DNA of 64,000 nucleotides from Helopsaltes ochotensis. Taxonomy: Eukaryota > Chordata > Aves > Passeriformes > Locustellidae. The DNA is taken from contig VXBM01000267.1 of assembly GCA_013400155.1 (NCBI GenBank), forward strand, positions 524,746 to 588,745. Reading direction: 5' to 3'. The translations under genes and the position numbers were made by a program. Positions 43,501 through 55,500 of this stretch are shown in pieces (the stretch's first letter is position 1; each line of letters begins with the position of its first letter). A model generated the notes under the pieces. It had not been told where the DNA came from. It did no database searches and was given only the letters and a program-made list of their open reading frames with translations.

Positions 43501-46500
43501 GTAAGGAATGAGCAACTTTCACATACACCACCAGTACAAAACTAGGGCAAGAAAAATATTCCTATTCTAACACTGAATGACATATGCAGATACTGAAAGA
43601 GTAAAAGAGACAGAGCTCAACCATAAGAGTGATATGAAATGCAGAGAAAATATGTTGCAGTGAAAGACTTGAAAAGTGCAATCTGTTTAGTTTATCATAA
43701 ACAAGACCAACAGATGATAAAATCATTGCATACAAAAACCTTTGCTGGAAAAATAAATCTCACACCAAAATGACTTTCAAGATGTAGCAGACAAAAATAT
43801 CAGAAGTCTTAAAGCTGAAGGCAGATAAATTTAAATGAAGAAATGTAAATTCTTAAATATGAAAACAAACAGCTGCTTGAAGACCTCATTCAAATATAAA
43901 AAAGACATCTTATTCTAATGAAAACTGATGCATACAATTTTGGCTCAGTGAAGGGATTCCTGGGTGAAATTTAATGGCTAAGTCAGGCTAAGGTGACTAT
44001 AATCTTAACTCTTAAATCTACAAAACATTTTATCTGCTATATCAAACAGGCACCTGCTTATGCTGTAATGAAACAGTGTGACACTCAGCAAGAAGAAGTG
44101 ATCAACATTCTGTGTACTTAATTAGTAGAGCAGCTGCTACCCAATTTTTGTTAGCTTAGAATTGAAAAAATGCAGCTTCTAATTAGCACAGAGTGTACTT
44201 CTTTTTCAGCTAGAAGTGTCAAACTGTTTCATTACCATAAAAACAGAAAATACTTTGATGCAGATAATAAAAATTTAACTATCACTCGCCCTTAATGATT
44301 TTCAACAACGCAAGTGTTAGAAAGCCATACTATGGGAGCTTATAGGATATGAACTAAAGATAATTTAACCTCACAGTTCTGTTAGATATCACAGAATCAC
44401 AGAGTGGTTTTGATTGGAAGGGGACCTTAAAGTTCATCCAGCTCCAATCCCCCACCACAGGCAGGGACAGCTCTCACTAGACCAAGCTTCTCAGAGCACC
44501 ATTCAACCTGGCCTTGAACAATTCCAGTCATGGGGCATCCACAGCTTCTCTGGGCAACCTCCAATGCCTCAGCACCCTCACAGCAAAGAACTTCTTCCTA
44601 ACCCCTACTCTAAACCTACTCTCTTTCAGTTTGAAGTTATTCCCCCTTGTCCCATCACTCGGTGCTCTTGTAAAAAGTTCCTCTCCCTCTTTCTTACAGG
44701 CTCCCTTCAGGTAGTGGAAAGCCACAATTACGTCACCCCAAGCCTTCTCTTACAGGGTGAACAATTCCAGTTCTCTCAGCCTTTCCTCACAGCAGAGGTG
44801 TTCTATCTCTCTAATCATCTCATGGCCCTCCTCTGGACTCACTCCAGCAGGTCCTTGTCCCTCCTGTGCTGGCACCCAGAGCTGGATGCAGCCCTGCAGG
44901 TGGGGTCTCAGCAGAGCAGAGCAGAGGGGCAGAATCCCCTCCCTCCCCTGCTGCCCACGCTGCTTTGGATGCAGCCCAGGACACGTTTGGCTCTCTGGGC
45001 TGGGAGTGCCCCTCCCTGGGGCATGTCCAGCCTCTCGCCACCAGCACCCCCAAGTCCCTCTGGGCAGGGCTGCTCTCCTCTCCATTGGTTCAGTCCCCAC
45101 TCTGTGAATACCAGGGGTGCAGCATCTTCCCCTTGGTGATCTTAAACCTCATGAGATTTTCATGAGCCACTTCTCGAGCTTGTTCACATCCCTCTGGATG
45201 ACATCCCATCATTCAGGCATGGCAACTGCACCACTCAGTTTCCTAATTTGCTAAGGGTGCACTCAATCCCTTTATCTATGTCATTAATGAAGACATTTAG
45301 TCCCACTATGGACCCGAGATACACCACTTGTCCCCGATGTCCACTGTGACTCTGAGCCATTGGCCATTACTTTGGATGTGACCATCCAACCAATTCCTTA
45401 TCCATCCAACATTCCACTCATCAAATCCATCTCTCTCCAATTCAGAGAACAGGATGTTGTGGGGGACCATGCCCGAGGCTTTACAGAAGTCCAGAAAAAC
45501 AATATCCATAATCCCTCCCTTGTCCATTGATACAGTGACTCCATCACAGAAGGCCACTGGGCTGGTCAGGCAGAATTTGCCCTTGCTGAAGCTGTGCTGG
45601 CTGTCTCAAATCCACCTCCCTGTCCTCCATGTGCTTTAGCACAGCTTCTAGGAGGATCCATGACCTTCCCAGGCAGAGAGGGGAGGCTGACACCACCCTG
45701 GTTCCCAGGGAAATCTCCCTTTCCAGCCTTTTTAAACTTGGATATAATGTTTCCTCTCTTCTGGTCTTCTGGGATTTTCCCACTGGGATCACTTTTCAAA
45801 TGCCATGGAGAGTGGCTGGGCAACTACATCAGCCATTTCCCTCAGGACTCAGGGCCTCCGGGGATGCACCTCATTGTGTCCCACAGACTTATGTACATCC
45901 AGGTTTATCAGGCGGTCATGAGCATGATCTTCTCTTACAGCGGGAGGGAACCCAGTCCCCGTCCTGGATCCAGCCACTGAAGAGGCATGGAAAGAGAGGT
46001 TGCCAGTGAGGACATGCACACAGCTGTGTCACTACTGAAGTTCCTAATCATAAAATTCCCTTCAGTCATGGACTTTCATTTTTTTAAGTCTAAGCTCTAA
46101 CACTGATGAGCCTTGGTTCCATCTTTAAAGACCAGGAGACTACCACCTCACTGAAAAATATTTATATGAAGGAAGCCTTAGAATATTTTGCCATGTAGTT
46201 TGTTCCAGGGGAAAGAAAAAAAAGAACACCAACAAAATGAAATACGACAGGCAGCACCCTGGTCATATTGGTTTAGCCAATGCAGTATTACAATGAAACA
46301 TTTAACACCATGGGAAACTTGTCTTCTTAGTATAATAGCAATAAGAAAAACAGAGCTCCCTCTTTCCCACAGTCTTTGAAAAACAATAATGCAGTCTCTT
46401 TCAAAGGAAATTTAAATGCGCAACTGCCATAACATTAACCCAAAACTCTAGGCTACCTAGAGAAATGAACTCAATTTCATACATCCCAAATATTCGGCAA

Positions 46501-49500
46501 AAGTTGGGGGAAATAAATGCAACCTAACTCTCCCGTCTCTGCAGACAAAAAGTTTTAGTTTTAATGAGGCATTTCAACAGACTGACTCTAAGCGTATAAA
46601 GTTGAAAGATAATTTTCCAACTCACAGCAATAATCTGACAGATTAAGATTATTTGTTTAATTCTATAACTCTGCACTTACTCCTTGCTCATCAAGCTTCA
46701 TAAGCTGTTCTGTGACTTTTGGAGTGTTGAAGGCCAGCCTTAGGCAATGGATATTCAGCTCTGGAACCACGTACTCCAGCACTTCTTTTAGGGGAAGTCC
46801 CCTGGCCGTGCAGTGCTTTGCAGTAGAAGGGATGGCATCTTCCAGCACGGAGCCTCTTAATGTCATGAGCTATGCATACAAAAGAAAAACAGATATACTC
46901 AATTATTCACTGAGACTGACTAGCAATAGCAGTGCAACTAAACATACTACTTTTCCTATTCTCAGTAGAGAGCAAGGACAGTAAGGAACTTCTGCTAGCA
47001 TGAGATCAACACTGATACACAGAATGTCACTCAGTGGTAAGAATAATCAGACTATTTCAAATGATTCATTAGATTTACGTTTTGCAGGAAACTACTACCT
47101 GAAAAAAATAGCATTAGTATAGTACTTCTATACTATAGAGCATTTAAAAGTAAGAAGTACATTTCTCAGGTCTACCCCCTGCCACATATAAAAGTGAAGA
47201 AAGTAATTTCCCTCCTCTTTGCCTGCTTCTAGCTAATATAGCTCCTGTAAATTTCTCAAGATGTAACCAAAACTACCTTCAGCATTTCCTCTGTATTGGA
47301 TGTTATGGAATAATTCACACATATTCTGTGCCAGATAAACATGTAGCATAATTCTGACAGGAGGTTCCTGGATGATACAGAAATCTATTATCAATGCTGA
47401 AAAGCACACATACCCCATCCATTCTACCTGGTGTTGCCTGCTCACTTCTAGTTTCTTTTACTATCCTCCCTGAACTGCTTACCTCACTAGTTCTGAATAT
47501 GATCCTGTAGTTGTACTGAGGTCCATTTTCTTTGATTTCCTCTGGCTTCTCTCTTCTTATACTCACAGCTACTGGACCCAGGTTCTCATCAGCCCCAAAA
47601 TAGTTCCAGTGTTCTTGTATATGAGAGAAAAACAAGAAAAAAAAAGGTCTATCTTACTTCTTCAACTATACTTCAACTTATTTTCATGCTTGATTGTTAC
47701 ACTGGAAATAATACACCAGGTCCATGGAGTCAATAAGAACATGCCTTCAAGTGGTGACAGGATGTCATTCTTGTGCTTCACTTCTCTCATGAGCTTCTTT
47801 TATACAAAAAGGCTGAAATTCAACATGGCATCTTTGCTTAAATAGGCCCAAAAGAGGATACACCTCTTACATCAGCTTTTATATTGCCATCTGTTCCATT
47901 CACATCAAACTAAATAAGTACAACCAATTTCCCCCCTTAAAAATAAAAAGAAGGAAGCCAAATGCACCAAAGTGGGAAACTCAACAACCTATGTTAAAAT
48001 AGACATGTCAAACAACTGTACTTAGCAATGGATGTAAATTATTTATTTTTGTTTGATTGTGTTTTGCTTTTTCCATACACGTTACTAAGTTCTAAAATGG
48101 GAAAAACTGATGAAGCTGAAAAAGAAGTTAAAGGCTTGTTCACAGTAAAAACATCAAATCAGAGTACCACAGAAAAACAAAGCACAAGAATAAAATGCCT
48201 AGCATAAATATTGAACAGTGAAGTGTTCAACAACCCTTAAAGTGCTAAGAGTTCAGTCAAAAAGCAGTCTAGTGGGGAAGGCAGCAGAGAGGAGAATACA
48301 AGATGGGTGAAATCACTCACTAGCTGAACAGCAGATTCTTTGAAACACATTTTTATACTTGTCTAACTACAGACATGTAAAGCCAAGCTTTACATGAAAA
48401 AAAGTCAGAAAAGCACATTTAAAAACTCAAAGCTCAACAGTTTTAGAGATTGGTGCTGAAGGCTCTTATATGAAACCTTTTGAGCATTACAAACTATCTT
48501 GACTGATGACAGAGGTATATCACCATTCATGCAGCAAAATATAAACAAAGCTGCACATATCTTGAGTGACTGCTGAATTTAAACACAGATGCCCTAAAAG
48601 AAAATTTAAGAGAAAAGTCAAAAAATAGGAGCCAAGCATTGTATGAGCAAAATAAGTCCCGTGTCATTATTTTCCATAAGCTGCATATATGAATGAATTT
48701 ATACATGTGCAAAAATAGAAAGTTAGAACCACCTGAAAATGCAGTAATTCAAAGAAATGTGAAATTCAGTGGAATAAAAAGGAAATGTAACTGCCCTGAC
48801 AGGAAATGTAACCATATTGCCTTTACTACATATAGATTACTTGTTATTCTTAAAACAACCAGAATTTTAAATAAGAACTTTAGAAGCAGTATAATAAGAG
48901 CTATTCTACTATAGAGATAGAATGTGAAGTATTTTAACATCATCATCAAGAACTGCACCTTCAAAGATAATAAAAATAGATACTGAAATACACTCCATCT
49001 AAAGTGAATGGCAATCATTTTTCCAATAAATAATATTGTTATAGATTTGGGAGCCTCATTTTCCACTGTAACTCTTTTAAAACTTATACTTACCAGTTCT
49101 TGCACAATCTTCCTCCAACATAGTAAATGCTTTCTCACAGCTGTCCAGCACTATAAGCCCTTGGGGGCTTTACTCAAGTCCTCAGTATCTGGTATTTTAT
49201 TATCCTTCACTCAGTGCATTTTGTTTAAGATTTCAGAGCGTGCAAGACATAAAAGAAACATGCTTGCAGCATTTGAAGACTTGCTTTCTATCAAATCCTT
49301 CTGCAAGTCATGAAAAGCCAATAGAAAGATAATTAAAATTCAAAATTCTTTTAATATCTTGTGGAATATTGTGTAAATATTGTCATTAAACTTTGGGTGG
49401 CTAAACAGTGAGTAGGGAAATTACTAATGAATTAGATTATCTATATAACCCTAATTACATTTTCATACTAGTCCACAGATATGAGCCCTGTAAATGCTGG

Positions 49501-52500
49501 AGGTACACTGTTGCTCAAAATTTGGAACTATCTTACCAGCACCCTAGTCTTTCTTCCTTCTGCATTAAGTAGCTTGGTATTTTTCACGATGTTTATAGCT
49601 TGTCAAACAGTTTATGGCAGACAAGGTCAATGCAGAAGCAGCACAATCTCAGAGAAAGAATAATTTTTGAATCAGCATATTACACAGCTACCAAAATCTA
49701 AGATAACTTGGCCATCTCCACACTAAATTGCTTAGTGACTTAAAAACAGTGATGTGCCTTTGCTTTTGTAATAGAAAAACTTAAAGAAAAAAGATATGGT
49801 GGTCATGCATTCTAGAAGAGTCCCAACAATTCATTAATTTCTGTATTAACAGCCACACAAAACTGGTGTAAAACTGACGGTAAAACTTGTGCACCCTGCA
49901 ACCACTCTAGCCTGCAATTCAGATAGAGAATTTTCTCAGGAGAAGTTATTCTACATCTTGAAAACACATTTAAGAAAGGTGGCAAAACGAATGTTTCAAA
50001 CTGCATACACACACAATTCTGTATCATTTGATCAAGCCTTTTAATTAGCTCCTTTTGCTTTGGAAAAATGAAGAAGTCATGTGGAACTTGACACTTCTCT
50101 GCTAAAAGGAAATGTGTTTTATTCTCTTTTCCATCAGTCTTGCATGGGACAGGTTCTTTCTTGCTCTCCTTTGCACATCCTTCGCCCTCTCCTCTCCTCA
50201 CAATTACTACTGGGTTGTTCATTCTTTACCTTCATCTTCATTCTTTCTCCTCCCCTAAATCCCATCTCTGTATTCATTCTGGAAGCTATAGTATATATCC
50301 CTGTACCTCACTACTTTTCCTTCTGGCATACACTTTCTTGTACCTCCACCTGATTTTCCCTTAAATTCTGAATCGCCTTACACCCAACAATTTTCTCTTT
50401 CCAGTGCAGGAAAAGTAGTAGCAGGATTAAAGTACAAAAAGCTGAATATCCAATGTAAAGGGAGCTAAATAGTTGTTTTATTGGGAAAACAAGGGCTAAG
50501 TCACAATTATAATTTAAGAACTTGATGTCAAACATGAATACCTTAGAAGACAGCTTATTTCGCTACACCACATAGGAGGTAATAGGAAACTACATTTCTC
50601 AAGTCTGACATTTAATCTAAACAACTGTTGAAGAACCATTTAACTAACAGACAACCAGGACAATTAGCAGCAGCCATAAATTAATTTATAAATCTATACA
50701 AAAAAAAAAAAGACTCGATTGTAGCTGGTCATTAAAACAAACTATCTATACTTTTAAAAATAGTTAACTATTTATCGTATAACTCAAAAGATACTTCCTG
50801 TGAAAGAACCAAAGCTAAAATATTTTCCTCACAAATATTTATGAGTTTCCTTTGCAAAGGAAATCCAAGTAAATGCACTTGATTTTAACTGAAAAAGTTC
50901 TTTTTTATGCTTTCATCATATTTCTCTTTAGCTATCATGTCCAACTGATATTCTGTGAGATCGGACTAGAAATAAAAGCCCCAAACATTTCTCTTCCGAA
51001 TGAAACTCGCATCAGGTATTTTCCTCTAGCTCAGCATTTACAGTACTGGAAAACCCTGCCCAGTAGCTCTCTGGAGACAAAAGGGCAGGCAGCATTTTGG
51101 GAGCTCTGCAAGTCTAGCCACATACTTGAAAGGCACCAAGTCTTGGATAGAATATGCAGCAATTTAAAGCATTAGGGCAAAGGGTATTTTTACTGGCTGC
51201 CAACAGTTAAAGGAAAGCGGACCAACAGATCATTTGTTATAAAACCAGTGGAGGAAACTATTTACTTCTCAGTCAAGTCTTTCATTCTAAGCCAGTAACT
51301 AAAATTTGTCCTAAATGGCAACATTAGCAACTACTGCCTGAGGAGGATGGAAGCAAAACAAATGCTCTTGGTTCTTTCCATGAGAACTGTAATTCCCAGA
51401 TGCAATTAAGGGGACAGGGAAAACAGACTGTTCCTCTGGAACGATATACTCTTTTCTGAACTGCACTCGCACAAGCTGATGGAAACAAATTTTTCTCTCT
51501 CTGTGATTTTAATATTGATTATAAGTAAGTCTTTAATAAACATCTGCAACTATAACAAATTGTTTCTTGCACTGGCTTCATCCTCTCCCCCTCTTTTTTT
51601 TATGCACAAGCTGAACTTATAAATGTCTGGACTTCAAACTTTTAGTTAAGTCCTTCTATCAAATACACCTTTTAAAACACACCATTATTTAATCACCTTG
51701 TAAATACATCTTGTTCATCATAAGAGTGGCATTCATTTCCTATAAAAATAAACATTTCCATGTGTTAGTCGTGCATGAGCTTCTGTTAGTGAACTGAGGG
51801 AGGAGACTGCAATGCCTATGATCCTGCAAAGTTCATTTCTCTCCACTGAGTAAAAAGGGAGTCTGCACAATTAGTTTAGATATAAAGTGGAGAAACTGAA
51901 TTCAGCCTTGGGAAGTACCATTACAAAGTTCCCTTCCCAATTTCTTTTTCCAAGTATCATTTTTCTTACCTCCAGTAAACTGTCTCCACCAGTATTTTCA
52001 CATTTCGAAATCTGGACGCCAGGCCAGAACACTGTTTATCAATTCCACTACTCTGTAGAGGGACCAATTTTCTTCACATACAAAAACTCATCCACATTTG
52101 CATTCATTAAACTTATACAAGACTCATCCATAAATGTCACATGCAAATATTTTCAACACAAACTAGATTAAAATATTTGAATTAATTTGGACCATGTTAG
52201 TAATACTAACATGGAAGCTCCTTTATCCTTCCTCCATACACTGCTAAAACTTGAGATGGATCTATCATCTAAGTAACAGTACCTGTAAAAAATGACCTAT
52301 TGATTTCATATAATTAAAGGCTTCAGACAAGTCATCATCAGCATTTCACCAAATTACTCTGAAGAAATTAAAAGAGCCTATATGAATTCAATGGCTTTCA
52401 TCCTTTTTTTTAAAGACACGAGATTAACAATGTTTTCCTTCTTTTATGTGACAAGACCTATTTTTCATTAAATCATGCTGACTGGCGTCACTGATGATTT

Positions 52501-55500
52501 TTAACTGGTAGTTCTTTACTGATACAGTCCCAACCTTGTTTGTTATTTCCAGTTGGAATGAAAACCAGCTCAAGTTTACAATTCTCTGGAACATTGCTTC
52601 TTATTCTTTGCAAGCTCTAGGATTACTAGATGTTCCCCAAGTCCATGAAATTTTCCTGGTTTGAGGTTTTTAAAAGGTATTGTTCTCAAATCAGAATTCA
52701 CCTAAGAATACTTCTTAGACTATAAAATTATCCAAAGCCTACTGACTTGATGAGCTGATCATACTGTGTCTTTTGGCACTGCCTGTTCCATTCGTAACAT
52801 CATAAAAATCCAACCTCTTCTTCCAGCAAAAAAAATTCTGCATCATTACTTGCCTTCATGTTACATAAAAAATTACAACTGACTTGCTAGATTTTCTTTT
52901 CCCCCATTATGATGCTTAAAGTTTTATCACCATCCCACCTCATCAGCTTTAGGCTAAAGTTTCTTCAGGGAACGATGATACTCTGGGTGGTCAAAAAAAT
53001 GTGTTTTGTACTTGTAGAAAATTGGGGTTTGGGATATCCAATGAGGCTCCTGAAAAAAAGCTTTTCAGATAAAAATCTCTGATAGAAACAACACCCCTGG
53101 GTTGGACTCTGCTGGACTGAACACAAGAAAAGTGAATTTAAAACCTAGTTTTATTGTTTAAAAAAAAATATCACAGCTTCTTCTCCCCATCCAATCCTAC
53201 TCTATCACATACATTTTTATATCTGGCTGCACCCCACCTTATGTCAATTGACTAGATTATGTCAATTTTAACAGTTCTTCATAATCTATGACCAGATAAT
53301 GTCAATTTTATCAATTCTTCTTAATTACATCTACAAAAAAATGGAAATGTAATGGTGACTGGAACTGTAGTAGCATGAGGGTGTGGTTTCCCTTAAGCAG
53401 AAGGCAAACCCAAAAATTGTTTTTGCCTAAGGGCTGAAATTCCACTCACAACTCCTTCCTCTTCTGCTGCTCTCTTTCATCCCTTACCATGGCTTTGGCA
53501 CTTCTCTGACTGCAAGGAAAGAAAATATCCCTCACCAGAACTGGAGAGGGACAACCAAGCAGTAAATCCCAAATTTATTGTGATGGCAAGAATTCTGCTT
53601 GTTTGTTTAGTAAACTCAACTGGCTTATCAAGTTCTATGAAAACAAGAGAACCTTTATGAGGAAGAAGGAGGAATAATGTCTTCCCCTGTTAGTGCTGAA
53701 ATGCTGTAAATCAGGTCAGCAGTAACATGAAACTTTAGTTGCTGATTGCAAAACTCACTAGACTGATAAGGAATTGTTCCAAAGAGAGACAGAGAGGAAG
53801 ATAATCACAAAGAGAGACAAAGGTCACAAACCTTAGGCTCTCCCCTCCAAACACACTTTATCCTGTAACACACATCTAGGTTACTTTTCCCAGGAAACCA
53901 TTATTTTTCCTATCTATGTCTCCAAATGATATGCAGCAACACTCTCAAAAAACACAGACCAAAGGCTACCTCTTAGCCCTAGAAAGAATGCAGAAATGAA
54001 CCATGGAGAGAGTAACAAAAGCCACTTAAAGAATGGACAACGCAGAGAGGGAGAGGTGAGAGATGGACATATTTGAAGGCAAGATAAAAATGAGAAATGG
54101 GATTATTAGCAATAACATGTAGTTAAGAAGCTTATGTTTTTTGTTTTAAGACCATCACTTTAATTATAACCAGGCATCCCTGTTGCTTTTATATGTGAGA
54201 AACGAGCTCTTTTGACCTGCATTCACTAAAGAGAAGAAACCCAATCCTGATCATTGGAAGGTAGGAACCACTCTCCAGGTCAGTCATCAGACCAGCTCTA
54301 CCCATCAGGAAATACAACACAATCCTGCAGACAGAACTCTTTTAAAAGGACTTCGGTCTGCCCTCCTTTTTCATCATTTTCAGAATCATGAAGAACAGAG
54401 GGAGATCTGCATCTCGCAGTGCCAGTGCCATTTTGATAGGGGGGACAGAGAGTGGGAGTATTTGGGTAATGTTTGGGGTTTGCTCTTTTCTACAGGTCAA
54501 AAGATGTGTTGCTCTGGGCTTTTTTCTCCCTCCCACATTCATCCAATGGAAATTATAACCCTTGGTTTCAGGGCAGAACCATGTGATAAGAAAAGTGCAC
54601 TCTGGTTTTTCAGATACACTGTTGGCATTGAAACACAGGTATCTGTGCATGTATATAAAGTTAAATCTGTACATACCTTCATTTCTCTATTATTTACTTT
54701 GAAAAATTTTGAAATGGATTATTAAGTTAATTAGTATGTCTAAAGATTATTGCAAATGCTAATTGTCCAAGATGCATGTTCCATTACATTGTCAGTCCAT
54801 CAACTCCTGGAACAGTGGGAAGAAAGTCCTCATATTTTGAGATTTTCTTGTTTCAAGCTTTCAAGTGTCAACCCCTGCCCACTCCCATGGATACCCAAAG
54901 ATGCATTTCAACACATTCATATTTTGTAGCCATTGCTACCACGTCTATCAGCAATAAAATCTTCAACATTCTTATAGTCCAATACTCTGAAAGACTATTA
55001 GATATAGCACATACCATCAGTAAAACACACGATATTAAAGAAATCCCTAATTCTTGCCAATACTATTAAGTATCAACTGAATTTTTCATGTTTGGAAACA
55101 AAAAAAATCCTTCTTAAAACTCAAGAAGAAATAAAATTTACCCACCTTTCTGGTAGAAGAATTTTCGATAATAATATGCACCAAGGTCCACATGTTCAAC
55201 GATGTATCTTTTCACTCTGTCTAGATGTAAAATCAGATTCTCCTTGGGAACTTCCAGAACTGCAACTCCAGCATTTGTGCAATGAGAACTTAGAGTCGAC
55301 TCAAATGAGGCACTTTCACACCCACTGAAGGAACCTGAATTAGATTTGGAAAGGCTGATCTTCCTTTCCCCTTCCCCACCAATCTCATTACGAAAATAAG
55401 GACAACTCATCACTAGTTCATTGCTTTTATCATCCCCCTGGTCCATATTGAGACTTCCTTTTGAATTCAGGTCTTCAGTGCTGCCCATTGGAGAATTGAA

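Larger units (their letters stand above)
40515..46680 (-). other. SIPA1L1: Intron between coding exons 3 and 4
   Basis: 6166 bp and the most repeat-rich intron in the window: a CR1 tail (42190-42350), an ancient CR1-like remnant (about 43600-44025) and a 1.6-kb CR1 with reverse-transcriptase sequence (44388-45980). A G-rich purine patch lies at about 42358-42405. Confidence 0.7.
47614..55145 (-). other. SIPA1L1: Intron between coding exons 1 and 2
   Basis: 7532 bp. It contains a perfect palindrome (52192-52214), a possible degraded LINE reverse-transcriptase remnant (about 52400-52760) and an imperfect 40-bp tandem duplication (53251-53330). Confidence 0.7.

Noticed and set aside
44414..45139. 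241-codon plus-strand ORF
   Set aside because: It runs antisense through the CR1 3' region. The low stop density reflects GC-rich repeat sequence, not a gene.
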